NCBI GenBank assembly: GCA_964631605.1
Contig: CAZVYG010000009.1
Span: forward strand, 30,962-94,961
Direction: 5' to 3'
From: JARKQH01 sp964631605
Lineage (GTDB): Bacteria; Verrucomicrobiota; Verrucomicrobiia; Limisphaerales; UBA8199
Length of the DNA stretch: 64,000 nt
In this document: one piece after another, positions 9,259 through 17,353 of the stretch
How positions within the stretch are numbered: the stretch's first letter is position 1
Layout of the letters: the number at the start of each line of letters is the position of its first letter
Notes under the pieces: model-generated
The model's database searches: none
The model's input: the letters and a program-made list of their open reading frames with translations, nothing else
Told to the model about the DNA's origin: nothing
Made by a program: the position numbers and the translations under genes

Positions 9259-9397
9259 GCGGTCATTGAAAATCGGCGTCCGGGCGAAAGCGAGGAAAAA
9301 AGGCGGAGCGGGAGCGGGCGGGCGGGCGGTGAGGCGGGGGCGCCACGGTGATGTCGAAAAGCTTGAATTCCCTGCTCGGCCACCGCATGGTGAGCAG

Positions 9398-10831
9398 ATG
9401 AGCAAGCGCCTCTTATCGAGGATGTCACGGAGGGAACACCTTTTGGCGCCGGGTCAGTGGTCGCGCCGCCACTTCCTGCGGTCCTGCGGTTGGATGGCCC
9501 TGGCCGGACCGGGGTTGGTGTCCTGTGCGCGGCTGCAGCCGCCCCGCCCACGGTTTCCCGCGTACGGGAAATTGAATCACGCCTGCATTGGTGTCGGAGG
9601 CATGGGCTGGGTGGACCTGCAGAATTTCCTGCAACATCCGCAGGTGCAAGTCGTGGCGTTGTGCGACGTGGATGCCAACCATCTGGCGCGCGCGGCGCAG
9701 GCCGTTCCGGGAGCGCGGCTGTATGCGGATTGGCGGGAATTACTGGCAAAGGAAGGGGACATCATTGATTCGGTGAACGTAACGGTGCCGGACCACATGC
9801 ACTTTGCCATCGCCTACAATGCGGTGGTCAGGGGCAGGCATGTGTATTGCCAAAAGCCTCTATGCCACGACGTGGCCGAGGTGCGCGCGCTGACAAACGC
9901 GGCGATCAAACACGGCGTGGTGACGCAATTGGGCACCCAGGCGGCCTCGAGCGTCCACGAGCGGACGGCCGTGGCCTGGCTGCGCGCAGGCCGGATCGGC
10001 AAGGTTACGCGCGTCTATCTCTGTTCGAACCGGCCCGGCGCCATCGAGAATTACCGGCTGGCGGGACCGCGTCCGGCAAGTGGGGAACCGCCGCCGAAGC
10101 ATTTGGACTGGAACCTGTGGATTGGCACGGCGCCGATACGGCCGTACGTGCCGGAGATTTATCACCCGGTCAAATGGCGCGCCTGGCAAGATTTCGGCAC
10201 GGGCTGGTCGGGGGACATTGGCTGCCATCTTTTTGATCCGGTTTGGAAGGGGCTGGGGCTGCAGCCGCCGCGGTCGGTTCTGGCCGAGGTTCAGGCGTCC
10301 TGGAAGGACTCACCGGCCCGGCGCGGAGACACCTGGCCGCAGGGCAATCACATCACCTGGACTTTTCCGGCCAACGACCAGGTGGTTGGCAAAGAGCTGG
10401 CCGTGGACTGGTTCGACGGGGAGTTTTATCCGCCCGACCACATCCGCAAGCTGTATTCGGCCGACCTGAAGGAATACCCGTCCGAGTCGGCCATGATTAT
10501 CGGCACGGAAGGGTCGCTGCTGATCCCGCACGGCTATCCGCCGGTGTTGCTGCCCGAAGAGCGGTTCAAAGGGGTCAAAGCGCCGGGATTGGCGCCGCGG
10601 AACCACTATCATCATTTTGTGGATGCCTGCCGCGGCGGCGAGCCCACCGAGTCGCACTTTGCCCAGGTGGGACCCATGACCGAAGCCATTCTTTTGGGCA
10701 CCGTCGCCGTCCGCGTGCCCGACCAGCAACTCAAATGGGATCACGCGCAAATGCGGGTTCTCAATGCTCCCGAAGCCAATCGTTATCTGCGTCGCAGCTA
10801 CCGGGAGGGGTGGCACGTGGCCCGATTTTGA
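9398..10831 (+). CDS. Tat-exported Gfo/Idh/MocA family oxidoreductase
   Basis: The start at 9398 (MSKRLLSRMSRREHLL) precedes a twin-arginine signal, SRRHFLRSCGWMALAGPG. LVSC follows it and could be a lipobox, so the protein may be a Tat-exported lipoprotein. The Rossmann nucleotide-binding motif CIGVGGMGWVDLQNF follows. The family's Glu-Lys-Pro motif appears as YCQKPLC, with the Lys kept and Glu replaced by Gln. The predicted role is NAD(P)-dependent oxidation or reduction of a sugar or polyol. The gene is divergent from the isomerase at 8311 and probably shares its control region. The start could also be the ATG at 9422. Confidence 0.85.
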   Translation: MSKRLLSRMSRREHLLAPGQWSRRHFLRSCGWMALAGPGLVSCARLQPPRPRFPAYGKLNHACIGVGGMGWVDLQNFLQHPQVQVVALCDVDANHLARAAQAVPGARLYADWRELLAKEGDIIDSVNVTVPDHMHFAIAYNAVVRGRHVYCQKPLCHDVAEVRALTNAAIKHGVVTQLGTQAASSVHERTAVAWLRAGRIGKVTRVYLCSNRPGAIENYRLAGPRPASGEPPPKHLDWNLWIGTAPIRPYVPEIYHPVKWRAWQDFGTGWSGDIGCHLFDPVWKGLGLQPPRSVLAEVQASWKDSPARRGDTWPQGNHITWTFPANDQVVGKELAVDWFDGEFYPPDHIRKLYSADLKEYPSESAMIIGTEGSLLIPHGYPPVLLPEERFKGVKAPGLAPRNHYHHFVDACRGGEPTESHFAQVGPMTEAILLGTVAVRVPDQQLKWDHAQMRVLNAPEANRYLRRSYREGWHVARF

Positions 10832-10843
10832 GGGGCCCGGCGG

Positions 10844-11875
10844 CTAGAGGCTGTTGAGCTGGTCAATCAATTGGCGCAGCCGGCCGTAATCGCGGCGATT
10901 GAACCCGAAGGCGATGCGGGGCAGATCCACGTGGTCGTTGTCCTCGACCTCCTCCGGCGTGGGCTCGATGCGCTGGATCGGGGGGCCGGTGATGATGTCG
11001 GCGTAATCCTCGTTCATGGCGGCAATGGCCGAGTCGCTGGGCGGATACTTGAGGCGGATCACGAAGAGATCTTTTACGAAGCGGGTGGACTGGAAATTGC
11101 GGTAGAAACGGGTGATGAGCCTGACCGCCTCGTCGGTGTTGTCGGTGATTCGATACAGGTGGAGGTCGTCGGGCGAGATCAACTGGTCGCGGAGGAGGTG
11201 TTCGCGCACGTGTTTATCCCACGTTTTCCAATAGGTGCCGCCCGGGCGGTCAATCAACACCAGCGGCATGAGCTGGCTCTTGCCGGTCTGCATGAGGGTC
11301 AACGCCTCGTAGCCCTCGTCCATCGTGCCGAACCCGCCCGGGAACAGGGCGATGGCATCCGAATGCCGGATAAAAATGAGTTTGCGGGTGAAAAAGTATT
11401 TGAAGGTCACCAGCTTCTTGTCTTCGCGGATGATGGGATTGGCGGCCTGTTCCCAGGGCAGGCGGATGTTGGCGCCGAAGCTGTTCTCGGGGCCGGCGCC
11501 TTCGTGGCCCGCATGCATGATGCCGCCGCCGGCGCCGGTAATGACCATGAAACCGGCCTGGGCAATCTTGCGCCCGAACTCGACGGCCTGTTGATACTCC
11601 AGGCGGGAGGGTTGCGTGCGGGCCGAGCCGAACATGGTCACCTTGCGCTTGTGGGCATAGGGCGCAAAGAGTCGGAACGCATACCGCAGCTCGCGCACGG
11701 TCGTCTGGATTACCCGCACGTCTCCCCTATCCTGGACGTCCGTCAGCAGCTTCAGGGCGTTCTCGATAATGTCGGCCACGTTCTCCTCGTTGTAGCCGCC
11801 GCCCTTGAACTTGATGAGATCAAGGATTCGCTGCTTCAACTCCGGGTCCACAGGCGCTTTTTCGTTCTTAGCCAT
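10844..11875 (-). CDS. LOG family protein (lysine-decarboxylase-like fold)
   Basis: The motif FPGGFGTMDEGYEALTLMQ is the PGGxGTxxE signature of the LOG/TIGR00730 family. GSARTQPS and TGAGGGIMHAGHEGAG provide the nucleotide-binding part of the Rossmann-like fold. Family members with this motif act as cytokinin riboside 5'-monophosphate phosphoribohydrolases or more general AMP/nucleotide-5'-monophosphate nucleosidases. At 343 residues it is longer than plant-type LOG (about 200), with roughly 70 extra N-terminal residues and a C-terminal extension; that longer form is common in bacteria. It is convergent with the Gfo/Idh gene and divergent from the topoisomerase A gene. Confidence 0.82.
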   Translation of the reverse strand: MAKNEKAPVDPELKQRILDLIKFKGGGYNEENVADIIENALKLLTDVQDRGDVRVIQTTVRELRYAFRLFAPYAHKRKVTMFGSARTQPSRLEYQQAVEFGRKIAQAGFMVITGAGGGIMHAGHEGAGPENSFGANIRLPWEQAANPIIREDKKLVTFKYFFTRKLIFIRHSDAIALFPGGFGTMDEGYEALTLMQTGKSQLMPLVLIDRPGGTYWKTWDKHVREHLLRDQLISPDDLHLYRITDNTDEAVRLITRFYRNFQSTRFVKDLFVIRLKYPPSDSAIAAMNEDYADIITGPPIQRIEPTPEEVEDNDHVDLPRIAFGFNRRDYGRLRQLIDQLNSL

Positions 11876-12021
11876 AGGCGGGAGAACATAACCCCTTGCC
11901 GGGCAAAAGCAATGATGCCCGGGCCGGTTAGAAAACCGGACGTGCCAGCGAAGGATTCACGCGATGATTTTAGTCGCGGGAACTCGCCTGAGCGGGTAGT
12001 CTGGCAACGAGTTTTTTTGCA

Positions 12022-14154
12022 ATGTCAGGCAAACGCAAGCAAACACCGAACCAACCGGAGTTGCCGATGGAAGGCGTGCCCCCGGGCAACGGGGCGGCCA
12101 GCGCCCCCCCGGCCGGCAATGGCGATGGCGATGGCAGCGGCAACGGCCACACGCATGTGCAGGCCGAGAACGTCGCCGTCCCAGCGCCGACACGGCCCTT
12201 TGTGCCCGGCAAGGTCGAGCTCCCGCTGCATCGGCGGGTCAACCGCAGTTTCCTGGATTACGCCTCCTACGTGATTCGGGACCGGGCGATTCCGCACCTG
12301 GCCGACGGGTTGAAGCCGGTGCAGCGTCGAATTCTCTGGGCCTTGCACGAGAAGGATGACGGCCGGTTCATCAAGGTGGCCAACGTCGTCGGCCACGCCA
12401 TGCAGTACCATCCGCACGGGGACGCTTCGATCGGGGACGCGCTGGTGGTGCTGGCCAACAAGCGCTACCTCATCGAACGGCAGGGGAATTTCGGCAACAT
12501 TTACACCGGGGATGTGGCCGCCGCGCCGCGGTACATCGAGTGCCGGCTCACGCCCCTGGCCCGCGAGGAGGTTTTCAACGACGAGATCACCGAGTTTGTC
12601 CCGAGCTATGACGGGCGGAACAAGGAGCCGGTGACGCTGCCGAGCAAGCTGCCGTTGCTGCTGATGCTGGGCACGGAGGGCATCGCGGTGGGCATGTCGT
12701 CCCGTATTTTGCCGCACAATTTTCCGGAGTTGTTGCAGGCGCAGATTGCCATTCTGAAAAAGCAGCCGTTCAAGTGCCTGCCCGATTTCCAGACCGGCGG
12801 CTTGATGGACGCCCGCGAGTACAAGGACGGCGCCGGCCAGATCAAGGTCCGCGCCCGAATCAAGATCAAGGACGACTCGACGGTGGTGATCAAGGAAATC
12901 CCGCCGACCACGACGACCGACTCGCTGATTGCTTCGATCGAGGACGCCTCGCGCAAGGGCAAGATCAAGGTCAAATCCGTCAACGACTTCACGTCCGAGG
13001 AGGTCGAGATCGAAGTGCGCGCGCCGAGTGGCGTCAGCGCCGAGAAGCTGGTGGACGCGCTCTACGCGTTCACCGATTGCGAGGTGACCATCGCCAGCCG
13101 GATCGTGGTCATCAAGGGCAATCGCCCGGTCGAGCTGACGGTGTCGGAGGTGCTCCGGGAGAACACGGCGCAACTGGTCGAGATTCTCAAGCGGGAACTG
13201 GAGTTGCGGGAGCACAAGCTGCAGGAGGAACTGCATTTCCGCACGCTCGAGCGGATTTTCATCGAGGAGCGGATTTACAAGCGCATCGAGCAATGCAAAA
13301 CCAACGAGGCGGTCCTGGCGGCGGTCCGGGACGGTTTCAAGCCGTTCCGCAAGGAGCTGGTGCGCGAGTTGACCGACGCCGATGTCGAGCGGCTGCTCCA
13401 GGTGCGGATTCGCCGGATTTCGCTCTTTGACATCAACCAGCACCGCGAGGAAACCGAAAAGGTCAAAGGCGATTTGGCGGAAACCCGGAAGAACCTCAAG
13501 CATCTGACCCCATACGTCATCCGCCACCTCGAGGCGTTACTGGAAAAGTACGGGCCGCAGTACCCGCGGCTGACGAAGTCCAGCCGGTACGACGAAGTGG
13601 ACGCCAGGGAAGTCGCGTTCAAGGCCTTCAAAGTGGCCTATGACCGCGAGTCCGGCTACGTCGGCCACAAGGTTTCCGGGGAGGAATTCAAGGTGGACTG
13701 CACGAAGTTCGACAAGCTGCTGCTGGTGTTCCGCGACGGCCATTACCAGGTGGTCGAGCTGCCCGAGAAACTGTTCGTCGGCCCCGACTTGGTCTATTGC
13801 GGCCTGCCGGAGCGCGACCGGGTGTTCACGCTGGCCTACACCAATCGCGAGGCGACCTACCTGAAACGCTTCACTTTTGGCGGGACGATTCTCAACAAGA
13901 TTTACCACTGCATCCCACCCAAGTCGAAGGTGTTGTTCTTCGAGCCGGACACGCCCGAGTTGTTGTATATCAAATACAAGCCGGCGCCGTATCAGAAGAT
14001 CAACCAGCAAACCTGCGAGCCGGCCCAGGTCGAGGTCAAAGGGCCGAAGACGCGCGGGCGGCAGGTGTCCATCAAGGATGTCTCCGCCATCAACAGCAAA
14101 CCGCCGCGCGGCTGGGACCCCGAGGCGGCAACCACCAAGCTGCAGTTCGTGTAA
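12022..14154 (+). CDS. parC: Type IIA DNA topoisomerase subunit A (GyrA/ParC-like)
   Basis: This is the DNA breakage-reunion subunit of a type IIA topoisomerase. About 60 low-complexity Pro/Gly-rich residues precede the core, which starts at HRRVNRSFLDYASYVI. The catalytic tyrosine is Tyr171 (AAPRYIECRL). The winged-helix segment YHPHGDASIGDALVVLANK has Ala where quinolone-sensitive GyrA has Ser83. A tower and coiled coil follow, then a short C-terminal region without clear repeats of the full beta-pinwheel. This shorter form resembles the second (topoisomerase IV-like) enzymes of Chlamydiae and Bacteroidetes. Its ATPase partner is probably the gene at 19976. The gyrA versus parC choice is not certain. 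Confidence 0.85.
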   Translation: MSGKRKQTPNQPELPMEGVPPGNGAASAPPAGNGDGDGSGNGHTHVQAENVAVPAPTRPFVPGKVELPLHRRVNRSFLDYASYVIRDRAIPHLADGLKPVQRRILWALHEKDDGRFIKVANVVGHAMQYHPHGDASIGDALVVLANKRYLIERQGNFGNIYTGDVAAAPRYIECRLTPLAREEVFNDEITEFVPSYDGRNKEPVTLPSKLPLLLMLGTEGIAVGMSSRILPHNFPELLQAQIAILKKQPFKCLPDFQTGGLMDAREYKDGAGQIKVRARIKIKDDSTVVIKEIPPTTTTDSLIASIEDASRKGKIKVKSVNDFTSEEVEIEVRAPSGVSAEKLVDALYAFTDCEVTIASRIVVIKGNRPVELTVSEVLRENTAQLVEILKRELELREHKLQEELHFRTLERIFIEERIYKRIEQCKTNEAVLAAVRDGFKPFRKELVRELTDADVERLLQVRIRRISLFDINQHREETEKVKGDLAETRKNLKHLTPYVIRHLEALLEKYGPQYPRLTKSSRYDEVDAREVAFKAFKVAYDRESGYVGHKVSGEEFKVDCTKFDKLLLVFRDGHYQVVELPEKLFVGPDLVYCGLPERDRVFTLAYTNREATYLKRFTFGGTILNKIYHCIPPKSKVLFFEPDTPELLYIKYKPAPYQKINQQTCEPAQVEVKGPKTRGRQVSIKDVSAINSKPPRGWDPEAATTKLQFV

Positions 14155-14267
14155 CTTTCGCCGCGGCCGGCGAACGCGAGATCACCGCGGGCGTCGCCCG
14201 GCTCGGAAGCGTCCTGCGCGAGGAATTGGGCGCCCGCCGCCGCCGCTGCCCGGGGAAACCGGACTGA
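14150..14267 (+). pseudogene. Aminotransferase C-terminal fragment (gene fossil)
   Basis: Just after the topoisomerase A stop, one plus-strand frame reads VTFAAAGEREITAGVARLG then SVLREELG and ends at the TGA 14265-14267. This closely resembles the last 35 to 40 residues of PLP-dependent (fold type I) aminotransferases, which typically end in F-x-x-x-E-x-E-I-x-x-G-x-x-R-L-x-x-x-L. No upstream part of such a gene exists, because the frame immediately enters topoisomerase coding sequence. I read it as a remnant left by deletion or rearrangement. The similarity is from memory of the family, not from a search. Confidence 0.4.
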
Positions 14268-14319
14268 CCCCGGCCCCGGCTGCGGCCAGAATAAAGTTGG
14301 CAAGCAGAAGGCAGAAGCT

Positions 14320-14337
14320 ATTGTGGGCGCTCACAAT
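14320..14337. promoter_or_regulatory. lac-operator-like palindrome
   Basis: The sequence ATTGTGGGCGCTCACAAT differs at one base from the symmetric ideal lac operator core ATTGTGAGCGCTCACAAT. It sits 12 bases ahead of the ATG at 14350. LacI/GalR-family proteins bind such palindromes with a central CG, so this is a candidate operator for a LacI-family repressor; as RNA it could also form a hairpin in the leader. No dedicated LacI gene is next to it. Confidence 0.4.
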
Positions 14338-14349
14338 TTGGAACGATCT

Positions 14350-15561
14350 ATGGCAAAAACTCAAAAGAAACACGTTCGCTCGCGCGAAGACATTTCGGAC
14401 ATGCCCGAGTGGCTAAAGGAAAAACATTGCCCGCACAAGAAGCAGTACATGTCGGGGAAGCGGATCATGCCGCGAAACATCACCGGCAGGGAAAAACTGA
14501 CCTTCCTGGTGGATGAAGTGTTTCTGGCCTACAACTCGGCGCGGCTGCGCGAGGCCTGCCAACTGTTCGCCCACCGGATTCTGGAGCCGGACGTGACGAT
14601 TGGGATGAGCCTGGCGGGGGCGCTGACGCCGGCGGGGCTGGGGTGCTCGAGCATCATTCCGCTGATCAAGGCGGGGTTTGTGGACTGGATTGTGGCCACC
14701 GGCGCGAACCTGTATCACGACATGCATTTTGCGCTGAACTACCCGGTGCATGCCGGCAGCTTCAAGTTCGACGACACCGACCTGCGTGACAACGACCTGG
14801 TCCGCATTTATGATGTCGTGATTCCTTATTCCGACGCGCTCATGGCCACCGACGAGATTCTGCGCCGGATTCTGATCCAGCCCGAGTTCCAGAAGGAGAT
14901 GGGCACCGCCGAGCTGCACTACCTGCTGGGCAAGTACTGCGCCGAGTGGGAACGCAAAAACAAACTCAAGGACGTGTCGGTGCTGGCGGCCGCCTACCGG
15001 GCGGGGGTGCCCTGCTACACCTCCTCGCCGGGGGACTCGACCATCGGCATGAATGTGGCGGGCGTCGAGCTGCGCGGCAACAAGCTGCGCATCAACCCCT
15101 CGATTGACGTCAACGAGACCACCGCGTTCGTGCTGGCCGCCAAGCGCGCCGGCGGCCGCAGCGCCGTCGTGCTTTGGGGCGGCGGCAGCCCGAAGAATTT
15201 CATGCTGCAGACCGAGCCGCAAATCCAGGAGGTGCTCCGCATCAAGGAATACGGCCAGGACTTCTTCATCCAAGTGACCGACGCCCGGCCGGACACCGGC
15301 GGATTGTCCGGCGCCACGCCCAGCGAGGCGGTGAGCTGGGGCAAAGTGGACCCCACGCGGCTGCCTGACGCCGTGGTGTGTTACACCGACACGACGATTG
15401 CGATGCCGATCTTCACCCATTACGCCCTGGCCAATCACAAGCCGCGCAAGCTGCGCCGCCTCTACGACCAGCGGCCCAACATGGTCAAAGCCCTCACCCG
15501 CGAATACTTCACCCACAACAAGGTGAAGATGATTGACGGCAGCGACCCGGTGCTGGACTGA
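14350..15561 (+). CDS. Deoxyhypusine synthase-like protein
   Basis: The 403-residue protein belongs to the deoxyhypusine synthase (DHS) fold. TGANLYHDMHFAL and VVLWGGGSPKNFM are DHS-like NAD and active-site segments. EAVSWGKV holds Lys332, which aligns with the catalytic Lys329 of human DHS (SWGKI). The next active-site His of human DHS, in GGGVVKHH, is Asn-Phe here. True DHS modifies archaeal and eukaryotic eIF5A, which bacteria lack. Bacterial homologues are thought to transfer the aminobutyl group of spermidine to small amines such as putrescine, giving homospermidine. That role here is inference. I chose the ATG at 14350; 14323 is a possible earlier start. Confidence 0.85.
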   Translation: MAKTQKKHVRSREDISDMPEWLKEKHCPHKKQYMSGKRIMPRNITGREKLTFLVDEVFLAYNSARLREACQLFAHRILEPDVTIGMSLAGALTPAGLGCSSIIPLIKAGFVDWIVATGANLYHDMHFALNYPVHAGSFKFDDTDLRDNDLVRIYDVVIPYSDALMATDEILRRILIQPEFQKEMGTAELHYLLGKYCAEWERKNKLKDVSVLAAAYRAGVPCYTSSPGDSTIGMNVAGVELRGNKLRINPSIDVNETTAFVLAAKRAGGRSAVVLWGGGSPKNFMLQTEPQIQEVLRIKEYGQDFFIQVTDARPDTGGLSGATPSEAVSWGKVDPTRLPDAVVCYTDTTIAMPIFTHYALANHKPRKLRRLYDQRPNMVKALTREYFTHNKVKMIDGSDPVLD

Positions 15562-15591
15562 ATCCACGCCCCCTGCCACCTTGATCTCGCC

Positions 15592-15618
15592 AGGCCGGGC
15601 TTTCCGCCCGGCCTTTTT
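15592..15618 (+). terminator. Rho-independent terminator after the DHS-like gene
   Basis: A 9-bp perfect stem (AGGCCGGGC / GCCCGGCCT) with a TTTCC loop is followed by a T run. It lies 30 bases beyond the stop of the deoxyhypusine synthase-like gene. Confidence 0.8.
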
Positions 15619-15904
15619 GCCGCCTGCAACAGTCCCAACGGCGGCCGCATCCAGGGTTGCAGTTCAAAAGTTATGGGTTGGGTCCGGTTCTCCCTCGCGA
15701 CAGCCCCACCGCGCGCGTGAAAATGGTGCCGACGGCGTGAGGTTCACGCGCCGCGCGGGCGGGGGGATGGGGAAAAAGCGCGATTTTCCGGGCGATTCTC
15801 CGCTGGCATTGGCGATGCTGGAAGGCAGTTGAAGCGTGGTCGCCATCGGGCGACGGGAGCCGCCGGAGGGGCGATCGAGAACCTGCAAGAGAATGGAGCG
15901 AGCT

Positions 15905-16678
15905 ATGAAGACACAAACCAGGCGGGCCAAAGCCTTCACCCTGATCGAACTGCTGGTGGTCATCGCGATCATCGCGATCCTGGCCGGCATGCTGTTGCCG
16001 GCGCTGGCCAAGGCCAGAGAGAGAGCCCATCGCATCGCGTGCGTCAACAACCTTCGGCAAATCGGGCTCAGCCTCCAAACCTGGGCCATGGATTACAACG
16101 ACCGCTACCCGATGCAGGTGCCGCCCGGCGAAGGCGGCCCCCCCAACCAGGCCGCGTTCCACACCGCGCCTTACGGAGCCGCCTACACCTACCAGGTGTT
16201 CGGCGTGCTCTCCAATGAACTTACCACGCCGCGCCTGTTGATCTGCCCGTCGGACCAGCGGACGGCCCACACCAACTTCAACCTGCGCGCCGGCAACACG
16301 GCCGCGGGGACTTACCTCGCGAATGACAACGTGTCCTTCTTCGTGGGCAAAGACGCCCAGGCGGGCAACCCGCAAATGCTGCTGGTGGGCGACCGCAATA
16401 TCGTCGGGCAGGCGCCAGGAGGCAGCGTTCCCAACCCCGTGCCTGGCGGCGGTTACGGCAACGTCGGCGCCGCGGCGCTCGGCACCAACTTCAACGCCAA
16501 TGCCCAAACGCCGGCCTGGACGGACAAAATGCACAAGGGCCAGGGCAACGTGCTGCTCTCGGACGGCAGCGCACAACAACTCAGCAGCGCGCGCCTGCGC
16601 GAACTGCTGCGCAACACCGGCGACACCAGCGCCGCGCCGGCTTCGCCCGGCCCGAACACCATCCTCTTCCCGAACTGA
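15905..16678 (+). CDS. H-X9-DG class pseudopilin
   Basis: The protein of about 257 residues starts with a prepilin signal, RRAKAFTLIELLVVIAIIAI, with Phe +1, Glu +5 and Ala at -1. It ends with the class-defining H-X9-DG motif, HKGQGNVLLSDG. A GGAG-type ribosome site lies just upstream of the ATG at 15905, which decides the start. Such proteins are exported, processed by prepilin peptidase and assembled into pseudopili or held in the membrane. They are greatly expanded in Planctomycetes and Verrucomicrobiota, where most have no assigned function. The gene is monocistronic, bounded by terminators at 15592 and 16701. Confidence 0.87.
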   Translation: MKTQTRRAKAFTLIELLVVIAIIAILAGMLLPALAKARERAHRIACVNNLRQIGLSLQTWAMDYNDRYPMQVPPGEGGPPNQAAFHTAPYGAAYTYQVFGVLSNELTTPRLLICPSDQRTAHTNFNLRAGNTAAGTYLANDNVSFFVGKDAQAGNPQMLLVGDRNIVGQAPGGSVPNPVPGGGYGNVGAAALGTNFNANAQTPAWTDKMHKGQGNVLLSDGSAQQLSSARLRELLRNTGDTSAAPASPGPNTILFPN

Positions 16679-16700
16679 ACTTCCCGCACCCGCCCGCACC

Positions 16701-16730
16701 GGGCGCGGCCTTCGGGCCGCGCCCTTTCTT
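16701..16730 (+). terminator. Rho-independent terminator after the pseudopilin gene
   Basis: A 10-bp perfect GC stem (GGGCGCGGCC / GGCCGCGCCC) closed by a TTCG tetraloop is followed by TTTCTT. It lies 22 bases after the stop codon at 16678 and is one of the clearest terminators in the window. Confidence 0.9.
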
Positions 16731-16851
16731 CATAACTACCATCCGGGCGAAGGCAGCCTCCATCGCGCCGGACTTCACCGTCGCTTGAACGCTCTGGATG
16801 CCGGGGTTCGGCCGCGGCTGGCATTCCCCCCCACCTTCCCACTCGGCAACC

Positions 16852-17118
16852 CTACCACTCCCCTCCCCGTTTCAAGGGGTCCCAGTATCGCGGATTGATC
16901 AACCCCCGCGCATCGCCGGTTACCGGGTCCACCGGCGGATTGATTGGCTCGCGCCCCAGCCGCAACCTTTTCCCCGGATTGCGAAAGTCGCTCAAGCGAA
17001 GCTGGCTGATGCTGATGCGGCCAGTTGAATCCGCTGTCGCGCCAAATCCGCTGCCGAATGCGCTTGCAGCCGGCCCAATTCCGGGCAAGATTTCCACGGC
17101 TTGGGACTTACCCACCAA
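16852..17118 (-). CDS. Possible small hypothetical protein, 88 residues
   Basis: The region 16731-17142 has no recognised gene. The only plausible frame is this minus-strand one. Its C-terminal half (SQLRLSDFRNPGKRLRLG, then PVDPVTGDARGLINPRYWDP) looks more protein-like than random GC-rich translation. There is no clear ribosome-binding site and I recognise no family. It may be a conserved small protein of the lineage or a chance open frame beside the tRNA gene. Confidence 0.25.
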   Translation of the reverse strand: MVGKSQAVEILPGIGPAASAFGSGFGATADSTGRISISQLRLSDFRNPGKRLRLGREPINPPVDPVTGDARGLINPRYWDPLKRGGEW

Positions 17119-17142
17119 GCCAACGATTGTAAATCAACAAGT

Positions 17143-17232
17143 GGAAGGGTGGCTGAGTGGTTAAAGGCACCTGACTCGAAATCAGGCGTACGGGTAACCG
17201 TACCGGGGGTTCGAATCCCTCCCCTTCCGCCA
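17143..17232 (+). tRNA. tRNA-Ser (anticodon CGA)
   Basis: This 90-base type II tRNA has acceptor arms GGAAGGG and CCCTTCC, discriminator G and an encoded CCA end. The anticodon stem CCTGA/TCAGG encloses the loop CTCGAAA, giving anticodon CGA, which reads UCG serine codons. The long variable arm pairs GTACGG with CCGTAC, as expected for serine tRNAs. The T loop is GGTTCGAATCC. I saw no repeat of its 3' end nearby, so there is no sign of an integrated element. Confidence 0.96.
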
Positions 17233-17353
17233 TTCCCTGGCCAGGTGGTTTTAAGGAAACCCAACGAACGGTGTTTCCCGCGGCCGCGTGGCCGACCTGT
17301 CCGCAGGTGAGCCGGCTGCGGGTTCGCCGGCCGCCCTGTGCGCTCGGCTGGCG

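Noticed and set aside
17143..17232. tRNA-Ser as an integration site of a mobile element
   Set aside because: I found no second copy of the tRNA 3' end, no integrase and no phage genes nearby.
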